A DNA stretch of 64,000 nucleotides from Amorphophallus konjac (GCA_022559845.1 CM040125.1:330343829-330407828); one strand, 5' to 3'; positions 9,717-22,256 are shown, counted from the first letter of the stretch. Translations and numbers: made by a program. Notes: generated by a model not told the origin, from the letters alone.

Positions 9717-12103
9717 GAATATGTTTTGCAGGTGTGTCTTGGAAAGAAATAAATAAGGGGTTGAATAAGCCAAGGCACCCAAATCTGGTAAAACCCCATG
9801 TTTGTGCTTGGCAGGTTCGATCTTCAAACCTTAGATAATTTCCTTCAGTCAGTTACATTTCATGCATACATGCTCACATCTGAATTTTACTTATTATTCA
9901 TAGGTCCTCAAATACATTTGCTGAATGATCTGTGCATACTTTGGGCTGAGAGTGAATTGAATGTCATTCTCTGATAATCTGAATTACATGTGACTGATAT
10001 CTGATAAGCTAATTGCTGTAATAAATGGTTGTATATGTTATGATTTATTAAACTCCCTGCATGTTGAGTATTGCACATACTGCATTTATAAACTTCATTC
10101 ATTGCATTTAATCAGAGGGGGTAGATGCACAATTTGGTCATGACTGTCACTGCATATGCATACATGTAGTGTAGTGTATTGCATATCATCACATTTGAAA
10201 CATCTAAAAAGAAATGCCTCATTGCATCTAGACAGAGGGAGCATTTTAGACTAATTAGTCTTTTTCAATCTGAACCCTTATTGTCTAGTCACTTAAATCA
10301 CTCTCCTATTCTTGTGCATTGGTGATTGCATTTTAATCAGCTGAACTCTTAACTATTTTGAAGATGAATTCTATGTCTGCTACTCCTTAAATTGTTGAAG
10401 GAGAGCTTTGCTTGAATACTTCCTTGTCAAACTTGTCAAGCTGATCTGACTGAATTCCAGTCTTTAATACTAGTTTCTGAATTGCATTGCTTTAATGCTC
10501 ACCTCTTGCTACATCATTGTTGTCATCTGCTGCTCTCTCAATAAAAATTTCTTGTTGCCTCCATTGATTTGCTACAATGTCAATGTTGATTCATCTGAAT
10601 AAGGGAAGATTTCAATATGTGTACCCTAATCACAAATCTGACATATTTCGAAAAGAAGAATCTTCTATTATACTGATTTAAGAATGTCTGATGAATCAAA
10701 TTGATTTAAATCTAATGTATTCATTAAGTTTTGATTTAAAAGTCTTGAAAATATCTGAATCATTATGTTTAATAGATCTTAACCAATTGTCTCATGTAAC
10801 TTCATGCAAAATCTACTGAAATCTAAAATCTTAAAAACATGGCTTTCTTTGGTTAAGATATGTGTAGAAAGTATTGTTCTTAAACATTTCAGTGTTTTGT
10901 GCATTGCTTGAAAAATCTGAAAATATTTGAAAGAAAATAAAGTAAGAGCAATGACTTTGATCACAGAAAAACTGGGTTCTCTATCAAAGAAATAGAGCAA
11001 ACCCAAGTCATGAAGTGCCATAGTTATCTCTGCCATAAAGATGATTAAAAATCTGGCAGAGCAATGGCATGGTAGTGTTGAGTAACTTGAGATTCTGGCC
11101 TCTGATCAAGGTGTCTCCTCATGTAAAAAGACACTCCAAATTGCTAACTCTGTTCTCTTCTTAAGAAACAATAAGGCTATCACACTGAGAAACTGGGTTA
11201 CTACACCTAAGACGTGTTGTACCTCATGTAAAAAGGTGTTGATTTAACCAAATTTGCTCAAGAAAAATAAGTGCTGATCAAAAGAAAAATTCTGAAAAAT
11301 AAGTGTAATCAAAGACAATTCAGATACACTCATGTTTGTTTAATCTCAATACTATCTAGTGTAACTTTCAAAGGAGTCATTGAATCTAAATGAGTAAGAT
11401 AGGAGGTTAAACAAGAATGTCATATGTGCATTTGGTTCATTTCTTTTAAAAAGTGTTTCAGATATGAGTATTGATTTTTCTTGATAAACTTTGTATACAT
11501 TATTCTTAAATCATGCGAGTAAGTTTAGACTCATTCATAATCTCTTATAATAGAAGAGTCTGAAATTCGCTTATCAAGATTTATGAATTTGGTACCCTAT
11601 TGAAAATCTTTCTATCTCATCTTTTCATTGGCAATCCAGTCCACATTTTTCTCCAATCTTGGTATCAAACTTACCTCTGATAGTCACTCTTGGCTGTCCT
11701 TACGATGTTCACAGATCCTAGCAATTGGTATCACATGTTCAGGGGGAGAAGGCTTCTTTTATTTGACATGTCTATAAGTTTTAGTCCAATTTATCTATAT
11801 CAATGGGGGAGAAGGTTGTTCCTTAGTGTTCTTCCATTTTAGCTGTTATAAAAGGGGGAGGTTTACTTCCAATCCTCTCTTGATTGGTGCTTGGTTGTTT
11901 ATCTGTCCCTGTGTTTGATGATTACCTTCATTTATCCGGGAGGTGTATAGTTCTTCTATACCTTAATAATGTGTCAAAGGGGGAGATTCTGAATCAATCG
12001 TTTAATGCATGTTTATTTTCTTTTTGCTGAAGTCAAAGGGGGAGAATAATGTGACATGAGTCAGTGTGACTCATAGTGTTCCCATCATCAAAAAGGGGGA
12101 GAT
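9717..12103 (+). other. Copia-B 3' non-coding region in place of pol
   Basis: 2.4 kb of AT-rich sequence with no recognisable domain on either strand. Parts (for example GGCAGAGCAATGGCATG near 11055 and GGCCTCTGATCAAGGT near 11097) recur in reverse complement at 63600-63800 in Copia-D, so this is a conserved SIRE-type 3' region rather than random filler. Confidence 0.75.
11741..12103 (+). repeat. Ladder of polypurine tracts before the 3' LTR
   Basis: GGGGGAG-type tracts occur at about 11742, 11806, 11851, 11977, 12036 and 12090. The last, AAAAAGGGGGAGAT (12090-12103), abuts the LTR and is the functional PPT position. The others look like spare PPTs. Confidence 0.85.
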
Positions 12104-14865
12104 TGTTGTGCCCCTGTGGTTATGATGATAGCAAACACTATAAGTCACACTATGTCTGCATATGAAAGATTGAATGATGCTGCACTAATAGGATTGCTTG
12201 CTGCTATTGCTTATTAGGCTAGTGTATATGTTCAAAGTCAGCGCACGTCACTATTCATGTACATCTAGGTTTGTGTACTATTCATGTTCATCTCGGTTTA
12301 TGTATTCAAGTCCATGCACACTGTCTTGGTAGATGCAAGTCGGTGCAATGCACTATAGCGCACACAGTCGAAGTCTGTGCACATGACTGCAGCGTGCATG
12401 ATAAAGTCGGTGCACACTTGGCGTGTGCGAGACCAAACTCGGTGCAAGTTGCATAGCAGGTATTCTCACAATCGGTGCACATTATGTGTCCGTCTTATCT
12501 TGCGTCTCATTAGGCCTAGGTCGGTGCATGTATCCATCTTACTTTGCGTCTCTCATTGCTTAGACTCGGTGCATATCCAGCGTCTCTGTTTGCGTCTTAC
12601 TTTGCGTCTCTCATGGCTTGGACTTGGTCCCTATCCAACGTCTCTGTTTGTGTCTTACTTTGCGTCTCTAATGGCTTAGGAGCTCGGTGCAAGTATTGCC
12701 TCGGTGCAATATCTTCATTAGGTCAGTGCAGCTTTTGCTGCGAGTGCTTAAGGTCTGTACAAATCACTGTTCAGGTTGAAGCCAGTCTTGTTGCCATACG
12801 AGCCAAGGTCGGTGTAGGGTTAGATGTCTATAGGTTGAAGTCGATGCATATGCGCTCGTTCAGCACATAAGTCGTTGCACGTTCCTGTTGGAAGGTCGGT
12901 GCATTCCTTGTTTTGTTACATACATAGTCGATGCATGTTATGTTTGTGCCACATAAGGTCTGTGAATGTTTTCATGCTAACTGTTATAAGGTCTGTGCAT
13001 GTTTTCATGCTAACTGTTATAAGGTCTGTGCAACTTCTGCTATGGGCTGGCACTAGATCAGTGTATGTTCTTACTGCTGTGCTCGTTTTCATGCTAGTTG
13101 GTATATAGTCGGTGAACGTTTCGCCTTACTCATACTGAGGTCCGTGCAAGCTTTGTTTTAGGCCATACTTGGTCCGAGCACGTTTACATTATGTTGGTCT
13201 GTGCACATCTGTTCATAAGCACTTAAAGTCCGTGCACACTTATTTATATGTTATCAAGGTCTGTGCAACCTTATCACTATAGGGTCTGAGCATATGTGTG
13301 TTTACCTTGGCAGGCTAAGGCATTCCTCTCGACATGGCATATGCTCGAGCACCTGCAATACAAAGGGCAGACAGCAGCCTATCTCTCACATGATCACATA
13401 AGCCACATCTGAAACATGAGTTCGTGAGGTTAACAGAACCAATGATTGGCACGTGATCTAAGGCAGACCGTTCCAGAAAGAAGTTGCCACGTGGATCCTC
13501 TCTTATCCAGACTCTAACACGTGGCTAAGATTCTCCTAAAACCTCTTGGCGGGAGTGTTCCCTCCATACGCCCAATGTGTGAGCTCGTGGGTCCTAGGTC
13601 TGAAGATATATATAAACCCCTCTTCTGCGATCAAAGGAGACTTACTTCAAACACAGAGAAGTAGAGATGAAGAGCAGAAGAAGAGCAGAGCTACGGATGC
13701 TGAGAAGTGCTGAAGCCGGAGTGCCGCCATAGAGAAAGAAGAAGAAGGAGAAAAAAAGAGAAGAGAGAGCTAGTGTGTGATAAGAGAAGAAGAAGAAGAA
13801 AAGAGAAGAAGAGAGGATCGAGAGAAGAGAAAGAGAAGAGAGAGTGATAGAGATTGAAGTAGGCAGTGTCCAGCTATCCGTCGATTTCTGGATCAGACCC
13901 AGACCAATCTGCTCCTGCGAGAGCTATATTCATTTTTATTTTCTGTTTGTTCTATTTTCTTTTGTTGCTTTCCTTTTCCACTGTGTTTTTCGATTATCTG
14001 GTTTGAGGTCGGGGTTCCTCCTGTGGACTCAGGAGAAGAGAGACTTGGGTCTCTGGTTGCTAGTGATTGGGTGTCGCCAGTGGTTCCCTCCGGTTTGGAG
14101 GAAGGGAGGATTGGTCCTCTGGTTTACATGTGACTGGGTGTCGCTTGTGGTTTCCCTCTGGTTTGGAGCAAGAGAGACATGGGTCTCTGGTTGCTAGTGA
14201 CTGGGTGTCACTAGTGGTTCCTTCCGGGTTGGAAGAGGAGAGGAGTGTTTCTTTGGTTCAAGCTGTTAGGCAGCGTTTGTAGGCAAGCTATGACAGCCAA
14301 CAGTTTCAAGCTGTTTGGCAGTAGTAAGCCATACTCTGGTTGGAGTGTGGGGTGGATGTAGGTCTGGAAGACCGAACCACCTAAAACTCCTTGTGCATCG
14401 TGATCTGATTACCTCTCTGAGTTTGCTAGATGCATGTTTAGGATCACGATCTAATTGCTTTTCACTCACGGTAGATGAATGCTTGGGATCGGTTCAATTG
14501 CATAGAATTACTATGTTTGCTGGGCATGCAGTTTAAGTGTTCTATCATGTGTCTCATTAGAATATCTATTTAGATCAAGCTATTTTACTGCGTTCCAATA
14601 TTCTACAATTTTATTCATGCTAAGTGCCGAAGTAAGATCACTGGATGTGCATGTTAAGTGTTCGAAAGAGATTCGCATTAGGTTGACTGATTAAGCGGTT
14701 GAGTGTGAATCTTACTAGAACACCTGCATTACTGAACCATAGTTTTTATTTCCGCAGGATTTTATGAGTTCAGTGTTAATTGGGATCTAAGATTCAAATT
14801 GGTCAAATATTTTTCAAAGTGGATTCATTCACCCCTCCTCTGAATCCGAGCCTAGCACCTCAACA
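12104..14865 (+). repeat. Copia-B 3' LTR
   Basis: It begins TGTTGTGCCCC right after the PPT and ends CCTCAACA before the TSD. It has the same layout as the 5' LTR: motif array at 12243-13300, TATA box at 13607-13616, hairpin units at about 14010-14250. A 37-bp motif unit near 12995 is duplicated relative to the 5' LTR. Confidence 0.96.
13607..13616 (+). promoter_or_regulatory. TATA box of Copia-B 3' LTR
   Basis: TATATATAAA followed by CCCC, the same element and position as in the 5' LTR. Confidence 0.75.
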
Positions 14866-14870
14866 TTAAG
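14866..14870. other. Copia-B target site duplication, right
   Basis: TTAAG, identical to 4841-4845. Confidence 0.97.
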
Positions 14871-15412
14871 TACTTGAGACGGACTAAGGATATGTTTCTA
14901 ATTTATGGAGGAGGAGACTTGAAAGTATGAGCATACACTGACTCAAGTTTCCAGTCTGATCCGGATGATAGTAAGTCTACTTTCGGATTTGTGTTCACAT
15001 TGAATGGTGGTGCAGTGACCTAGAAGTGTTCCAAGCAGGAAACCACTGCAGATTCGACGACAGAAGCTGAGTATATTGCTGCAGCTGAAGCCGCAAAGGA
15101 GGCAGTGTGGATGAAGAAGTTTATCACTGACCTTGGAGTGGTGCTGAGTATCTCTGATCCAATCCCGTTATTATGTGACAATAATGGGGCTATTGCACAA
15201 GCGAAAGAGCCGCGGTCTCATCAGAAGTCGAAGCACATTCTGAGGCGATTTCATCTGATCAGGGAGATTATTCACAGAGGAGATGTATTGGTGGAAAGGG
15301 TTCCTTCCACTGATAACATAGCAGATCCACTGACGAAGCCTCTGACTCAAATTGTGTTTGAATGTCACCTAGAGTCTATGGGTATACGACATAAAGGTGA
15401 TTGCCTTTACTC
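14871..15412 (+). pseudogene. pol: Copia-A RNase H domain, with two stops
   Basis: The frame resumes YLRRTKDMFLIYGG and runs through the copia RNase H: AYTDSSFQSDPDD (first Asp), STTEAEYIAAAEAAKEAVW (Glu), LLCDNNGAIA (Asp) and VPSTDNIADPLTKPL (last Asp). Stops interrupt at TGA 14928-14930 and TAG 15021-15023 (former Trp by family comparison). RNase H would remove the RNA template during cDNA synthesis. All four acidic positions are still visible. Confidence 0.9.
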
Positions 15413-15424
15413 CAAGTGGGAGAC
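15413..15424 (+). other. Copia-A polypurine tract
   Basis: AAGTGGGAGAC directly precedes the LTR start TGTTAG, the expected primer position for plus-strand DNA. Confidence 0.8.
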
Positions 15425-16980
15425 TGTTAGTTATGTATGTCCTCAAGCCAATCATAACATGTACAATCTTGTTCATTAATAATGACAAAGGCTTTTAATA
15501 TTCATTGTGTGTGATTCATTTATTGTTTCATAATGAAGTCCATGAATATGCGCAATGGATATTAATTATGATGAGATCATAACAATGAGATTAGTATCCT
15601 TTAAACGCATATTCTTAATTGTTCCTAGTCAGGGATATCTGAGAAAGACATTAGATATCCTGTAAGACTAGCACAGGTTGCACCTGCTCATATGATGAGG
15701 GTGGATGGTCTTATAGACACTTGTGTGGAGACACTAAGGTGAACCTGTAGGTGCTCATTGATGAATGAGTTCACTGAACTTATCCAACATGAATCACTGG
15801 ATGGTAATATTACCTGACTGTCAACCATTTAGATTTATCGTCACAGTGGCGTGATTGGCCCTTTGACCTGAGACACCAAGGACATTTTGTCGGTGGACTT
15901 CTCGGTTTTGACCTTAGCTTATAGATCTCTAGTCATGAGGTCTTAATCAGTTATGTGATCGAATCCAGTGGAATACCTTCGAAGGTGATTGTGTGATCAA
16001 TACGGGATCATTCGCTCTCGGTAATTGAGAGAGAATGCTTTAGGGAGTGATGCCTAGGAGTCCCTGGCCAGGGTAAGACAACATATCAGAAAAAGGAGTT
16101 TTCTGGTAATGCTTTTATGGCATCTAATCCAAGTGAGTGTGTGTTCTTGGGTTTGATAGTTAACCATACCCTCAAGCATACTCGAGAGCATTGTACGAGT
16201 GAAGGACTATAGTCACGTGGTAACTATTGACAGAAGGGTTCCTTGAGCGGGTTGCTGAACCCTAATGCCTTCTAGGGTCATGCGGTGTTGCTTGGCACCC
16301 AACTTGATCATAAGCCCAATCAATTATCATGAGATGATAATTAGATGAAGTGTTTATTTAATATGAGATAATAAATAAACTAATTTTACCAATAAGGGGT
16401 TATTGGGCTATTGGGCTGAAAAATGGACTCGCACTTGGGCCTAGAGGGTCACACGCATATAGGTTCTTTGGTTAGGGGATATTAAGTGGGTGTTTATATT
16501 AATCCGGGGACTTTTATGAAAAGTGGAATGGATTAATATAAATACATGCCAAAGGGAAACCCTGGGCCAAGCTCCAAGGTTTTTCCACGCTGTGGCAGCC
16601 GCCCCTCCTCAACCTCTTCTCTCTGGTCACCCCTTTCTCTCTCCCGTGGGTGCACAAGGTCGCATGCCACCCCGAGTGCCCGTGACGAGGAGTCGAGCGA
16701 GAGATCAGCCGGTGAGAGATGAGACGAGGATGATCCCTCAACCTGAGAACCATGTGGATACCGCTACAGGCCGGTCACCTGTGTGGCTAGCAGCATCGCT
16801 TAGAAGGAATCAACCCTCGGTCGCGGATCCGATTCCGCTCAAGGTGAAGATCTGATCTTCTGTCACTTAGGTTTGTAGAAATGGATCAAGGGCTGCGGGG
16901 ATTTAAGAGAAGAAAAATTTTAAATTCCGCTACATTCTCTTATCTCTCATATCTTATCTAGTCCCCTTGCGATCCTTATA
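15425..16980 (+). repeat. Copia-A 3' LTR
   Basis: 1556 bp, starting TGTTAGTTATG after the PPT. The end reads ...CCTTATA where the 5' LTR has ...CCTTACA, so its terminal CA has decayed to TA. A frame at 16523-16855 inside it is not a gene. Confidence 0.93.
16537..16544 (+). promoter_or_regulatory. TATA box of Copia-A LTR
   Basis: TATAAATA followed by CATGCC, about 440 bp before the LTR end, a suitable position for the start of R. Confidence 0.65.
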
Positions 16981-18000
16981 GCCCCTGCTAAGGCCATACT
17001 CAGGATACAACCCGGCCTAAGAGGGAGAAGCAGAAGATAAATAGAGACAAGCTTTATACAGGATGGGAGACATCAAGACTTGAATTCTCTCTAAGGCACT
17101 ACCGCTCAAAGATACAGTCTGTTGCGCTGGGGCTTTGTGTCTATGATTTGAGACCCATATTTATCAGGCAGACATGCGATCGGGCTCATGACGTCTCATG
17201 GGGAACTGTACTGCCACTCTTATCATGCCTTATTTCATAATTTTGAATTCATTTTCATAGATTTATAGCCCTTGTTGGATAGATATTGCATGAAAGCACA
17301 CATTTTCAAGGGTCAAGACTGCCCATATTTGAGACCTCTCTCGTATTAGGGTGCGCCTAGGTTGGACATCTCATCCATCCATCTCTTGCCCCTGCACTTG
17401 GCCGAGCAGAGAAGAGAAAAAACCTTTGTGCATACCCAAAGGATGGCCGAAGCAGCAACGATGTGCCTAAGAGGAATCAGCTATGACTTGTTGTATAGTG
17501 TGTGAAAAACCCATGCCAAAAGGTCACCCTTAGCGATCGGGGCAAGAAACTGGACTCCAAGCACGGAGCAATCACTAGTCTAAGAATGCTGCAGAAGACT
17601 CATTTTGACTAAACTAACTAACCAAAATAACTAAGACCACTCAACCATGTTTAGGAACCCATATTATAACCATGCGTAGAAATAATAGAAGTAACAGAAA
17701 TGATAGCATATCCATACGCAAAATAAAGATACCTTGTAAACCATAGAGGGAAAGTAGCTTCCTAAAGCGAGAGCTTGATCACCGAGCTTTGTGGAGTTCG
17801 AGCTTTGTATTACTTACTTGATAAGACAAAAGGCAAGGATGACAAGGTTTAAAGATTCCTCTACATGGAGGAGCGGCAAACATAAAACTAGACGAAGATG
17901 GATAAAAAGGAAGAGAGAGGAAGGCTAGAACTCCCTCGTTAAGACACAGGGACCCTAATAACAAAGAACCAGATACAAAATAAACAGAGATCAACTGAGA
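16981..18000. other. Tat-2 3' part, no recognisable feature
   Basis: About 1 kb with frequent stops in all frames. Reading the - strand I found no protease, RT or integrase motif. It may be untranslated 3' sequence of Tat-2. Confidence 0.6.
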
Positions 18001-19150
18001 TCAAGGCGGACTAAAGCCTCGAAAATAGCATGAAAAATGGTGACGACCTCCAAAGGGTGAGACAGAAAGAATAAAAAAATAATGAGGAGATTGTTGCAAA
18101 GGTGAAGAAGAATAATGATCATCCGACATGGTCGGAGAGGGAGAATGGTAATCATCCGATAGGGTCGGAGAAGAATCATAGATAGAATCTGGGAATTCTG
18201 GAGGATAATCAGCGGACGTCTCAAAATCGGGATGGAAGGAGGGCCTATGTTGGGGCCTAGAGTTGTGAAAATACAAAAAATTTGGAGGATCCGGATGAGA
18301 AAGAGAGGAGTGGGGGTTCAGGGACCCGGAATGAGAGGTGAAAATCGTAGAACCAATATTAGGAGAAGGGAGGTACACCACCCAAGGGTGGGAGCTGAGC
18401 AGAAGAAAGGATGATCGAAAAGAAGGGGAAGAAGAAGGAGTGATCCCCTGAGTGCACAACATGCAGCCTTTATACTTGCACCGCTGCCTCTTCTTAGGTG
18501 AAACATCTTGATAACGAACCCGCCTGGTGCAGACTCGAACCTTCGGGCTTATAATCTTGCAATGTCTTCTCAAATATCGGGCCCATCTGGCAGACGGCCT
18601 AGCCTGATTATGAACATGCAGCTTCATCGGGGCGGTTGCCCATAGACACTCAGTGCTAACATCATGCGTACATTCTTGAACAACTAACTCCTCAGAATGA
18701 TGAATATCAGAAAGCCATGGAGTTTTGTCTCTTGGCACCAAAAGCATGAGATTCTACAACTCCACTAGGAAATCAACCTTGAAGCACAACTCTCTTGATA
18801 AAAGAACAGGATGAAATTGAGGGAGAGTAATGTCCGGCGTTGACGTGGCCGGCTTACTGACAAATCGAGGGAGATTGCAGAAGAAGTGCACAATGTCCTT
18901 GGAAAAGTTTGAGAATATATCAAACTGCTCCTGGAATAGAAAATCCATCAGACCCTTGGCAGCCGTATGAGTTGGCATGATACGGGTGGAGAACCCCTCT
19001 GAAATAATAGCGTCATGGTAAGACCTCCGACGAGCAAAGAGATTGCCACCGGCCTTGCTTGTGAAGAAACTGGCACCAATGCAAGGGAACTCTTCTTAGC
19101 AACCGTCATCGGAAGTAGAGGCTCATCAGTCTCCAAGTAGCCAGAGATCA
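18001..19150 (-). pseudogene. Unrecognised Tat-2 ORF downstream of gag
   Basis: One frame is open from about 19150 down to 18001 apart from a single TAG at about 18751-18753. The upstream two thirds look like a folded protein (segments such as KGLMDFLFQEQFDIFSNF and FFCNLPRFVSKPA); a basic region (PKKRQRCKYKGC) follows, and the last 110 codons are Ser/Pro/Tyr-rich. I do not recognise the family. Position and strand fit an extra ORF of Tat-2, but a gag-derived fragment cannot be excluded. Confidence 0.45.
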
Positions 19151-19217
19151 GGACGCGGACTGGCATCCGGCAAATAAAATCTTGAAGCTTGAAGTGTAGA
19201 ACAGGCACTGAATCATC

Positions 19218-21906
19218 CTAACTTGACTCATTGTCACCCTGGGGACTTGACCCAAGGGGCACCAAAGGCAGTGTGCACCCGCTCCATGGGGTGGAAGTGG
19301 ATGGAGAGGAAATTGAGGTAATAGGTTTGGAAGGTCGAGGTGAAGGTTTAGAAGGTGTAGAGGCCTCAGTGGGTATGGTGATGTTGAGTGGTGGCAAAAG
19401 CAATGCGGGTAAGTGCAAAGGTGAAGGTGAAGGTGTAGCTGGGGGTACAAGTGGAGACGGAGATGTAACCCGCTCAGGCTCGGGCGACGAGGGAGATGGA
19501 GAAGAAGGCGGAGATGGTGGTGGTGGAAATGATGAAGGTGGCAATGGGGGTAGTGGATTAGGCGATTTGGGGAGAGGAGGTGGCGAAGGTGATGGAAGGT
19601 TAGGCAATGGTGAGGGTGGTGGAGAAGGTGATGTAGTCACTGGGGGTAGCAGAGGTGGCATCGACAATGGAGAAGATGAAGAGGAGGATCGTGGCGCCCA
19701 CCGTCGACGTATCGACACGATGCGTCGGGCGACGTCAGGAGTGGAAGTAGTGGTGGCAATGGGGGTAAAAGTAGTGGATGCGCTAGCCTGAGCAAGGGCT
19801 TGGGATTGTAGAGGTAATGGAGCCGGTGTAGGAGATGAGGAAGATGGTGGGGTAGGTGGACATGGAGATGGAGATGAAGGTGATGGAGTGGGTGCAACAC
19901 TAGATAAAGGATCACGGGGGTGCCCCGGGTCTTGTAGCGATGGAGATGGCTGCCTGGGCGGCGCTTGATGCTGTTGCTTGCTATGGAGATGAAGAACAAC
20001 TTTGTGAATGGCGGACCAATCGATCCTCTTCTTATCTTCCAAGCCACAAACAAACTCCCAAAACTTGGAGCAATCCTCGACCAAATGCCCCTACTGACGG
20101 TGATAATCACAATATTGAAGTAAATTCCCGACCGCGAGTCAGCAAGGTACAACCGAAGGAAGCTGTAACGCATGAGTGGCCACCAAAGCCCTGAAGATAT
20201 CAGTAAAAGACTCCGGTAATGGAGAACAAGGAGCCTACTTCGGGCAAGGTGGATGCCAAGGGGTATGGGATGAAGATGGCTGCAGAGACGGAAGTGAAGG
20301 TTGCGTAGGCAATGGTGGATGGCTAGTGGAAGGACTAGGAGGAGACATATGTGGAGCAGGATGAGGGGGTATGTAGACGGCATCCACCTACTCAGGGTGT
20401 GGTGTTTCATTGACCGGAGGGGAAGACGTGGTCAGATACGCGGAGGCGGAAGGCTGACCATGGATGGCGGAAGGTAGACTCAAGGAGGGTTGGTTTGTGG
20501 AGGTATATGGTCGACTCGTGAAGGGATATATGGAGGAAGGTTGACTCATGGAAGGTGCAAAGGTGATATATGTGGATGGCGAGACATATGTGGGCATGGA
20601 AGGAATAGGTGTGGAAGGTGGAGAAGACTTAGAGTCAAGGGAACCTTGGAGTTGTTGATGAACGAAGCAGGCTTAGCTATATCGTTGTTGCCAGAGGTAA
20701 TGTCATTCAGGGCCAAGATAAACCGATATTCTGGCGTTGCATTAGAAATAAGCATCTTGATTTGCTCACCCTCCGGAATATGCCCCGGGACTTATCCAGC
20801 GAGGTGACGCCAGCGGTCAGCAAAAGTGGAGAACTCCTCGTTGGGATTCATCTACTCGTGGGCCAAATCCACAACGGAGAACTTGGGCCCAATCTGATCC
20901 TGATATTGCTGCATGAATTTTTCATGAACGACTTGGAAATTCACAACTTGGTCTTACAGGAGGGAGAAGAATCAATCTCGAGCCGGGCCTTCTAATGACA
21001 AACCAAATAAATAGGCCATCATACATTGGTCATGTCAAAATTGGGCCGACTCATAAATAAACTCTTTCAAGTGCACATACGGGTCACCGACTCCACCATA
21101 ACGGCGATATGCAGGGATTTGTGAAGGAGGTGGAAGTTGAAGACTTTGGAATGCAAATGGGACACTTATGAAGGGCTTGGGATCAATCCGACGTTAAAGT
21201 TCATCCAGCTGGCATTGGGCTTGAGCAATCATCTCCGGAGTAGGGAGAGATCGGGAAGAAAGTGAGCCAGCTTGAGCAAGAAGTTGTGTTTGGACCAAGA
21301 AAATGATAATGGGCCGGATAAGAGGATCTGGATTGAGAAGAAGGTGAGCCCGTTCCAAGAGCAGAAGAGTACATGGGCCTGGAAGGGACATGAGTATATG
21401 GGCCCATTGGACCAGCAGCAACATGGGTGGAAGGAGCATGCCCATTAAAGGAAGAAGGCCCACCAAGAGAAGAAGGCCTATTAGTGTGATAAGGCCCAGG
21501 AAGGGAGGAATGCCCATTAAGAGTAGGAGGCCCATTAAGGTGATTAGGAATCAATTTTTGGGTCTGGGCCGGGTACATCTGGCAAACAAGGCCTGATAGG
21601 TGGGACATGAGATTGGCCTGTTCTTCATAAGGGTCAGTGGGACCACGGGAAGATGGGCATGTGTGGGAAGAAGATTCCAACGGGAATAGGAATCAGATTA
21701 GGAAGGAGAAGGGTACAAGGGATGACGGTCATGCTCCATGAGGGCAAATGGAGACTTAATACAAGGAAACCAAGGGAATAGAACCAGGGAAGCAAGGGCG
21801 TAATGGGTTGAAGAGAGGACAAGACTCGTAGGAGAGAAGGCGGGAGACAGATAGACTTATGGCAATGCAAATGTGACCAAGGTAACACGAGGAGAGGACT
21901 ATGCAA
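19218..21906 (-). pseudogene. gag: Tat-2 gag, degraded
   Basis: Homology to Tat-1 gag is visible in order on the - strand: a Gly/Pro/Ser-rich N-terminal part (21200-21680), the PPPSQIPAYRRYGG segment (about 21110), the Retrotrans_gag domain (about 20650-21100), MLISNATPEYRFILALN (about 20700-20755), a zinc-binding YCDYHRQ...GH..DC motif (about 20065-20125) with an internal stop, then a very Pro/Ser-rich linker (19220-20000). Several stops and frameshifts break it. The long G-rich frame on the opposite strand is only its complement. Confidence 0.85.
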
Positions 21907-22199
21907 ACAGATGGGACAAACTGGATGATGAGGAAATTACACACAAAATGTGGAGATTATGCTAAGAATGCAAAATAATATGAACACACAACAATAATAT
22001 GCAAGGGGGCCTCACCAAAGTCAAACAAGTTGATATGATCGTTAAATTGTTTTGGAGTTTCAATGGACCATTTAATGTTTTAAATCAAGAATAATTCCCT
22101 CAAGATAGATACCCTCAAGGAAGGGGTCCAAACTTTGAATTGACTAAGGTTGACTCCCTCACACGTATGCAAATGCAAACATTAAATGGTGGAAAGATA

Positions 22200-22256
22200 C
22201 AACCGGCTCGGCGTCCGTGTGGGAATCCATGGCTCACGGAGACTTACAGAGGTCCC
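22200..22256 (-). promoter_or_regulatory. Conserved Tat leader block with GTAAGT, Tat-2 copy
   Basis: On the - strand it reads CCTCTGTAAGTCTCCG, a short gap, GGATTCCC, then GGACGCCGAGCCGGTTG. The same block is in the Tat-1 leader (52331-52386, -) and in the E LTR (56560-56620, +). GTAAGT matches a plant 5' splice site. Confidence 0.75.

Larger units (their letters stand above)
4846..14865 (+). mobile_element. Copia-B: nested SIRE/Maximus-like copia, gag only
   Basis: The insert has TG...CA ends, LTRs of 2730 and 2762 bp, a tRNA-Met-type PBS, a PPT and a perfect 5-bp TSD. The long LTRs, a gag with a coiled coil and several zinc knuckles, and repeated AAAGGGGGAG tracts before the 3' LTR are typical of the SIRE/Maximus lineage. 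No protease, integrase, RT or RNase H is present in the 4.5-kb internal part, so it is non-autonomous, of the kind called TR-GAG. Gag itself is broken, so the copy is dead. Confidence 0.95.
1..16980 (+). mobile_element. Copia-A: decayed Ty1/copia LTR retrotransposon, 5' end outside window
   Basis: The order PBS, leader, gag, protease, integrase, RT, RNase H, PPT, LTR identifies a Ty1/copia element on the + strand. Bases 1-149 repeat at 16832-16980 with about a dozen differences and no indel, so they are the two LTR 3' ends. The coding part has at least eight stop codons, frameshifts and a deletion of the RT core, so it is dead. It is interrupted at 4846-14865 by Copia-B and itself appears inserted in Tat-2. 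The gag opening and the RNase H ending resemble Tork/Angela-type copia elements; I did not resolve the lineage. Confidence 0.93.

Noticed and set aside
16523..16855. 110-codon frame in the Copia-A LTR
   Set aside because: It spans the TATA/R/U5 region and has no family resemblance.
19231..19791. Gly/Glu-rich frame on the + strand
   Set aside because: It is the complement of the Pro/Ser-rich gag linker of Tat-2.
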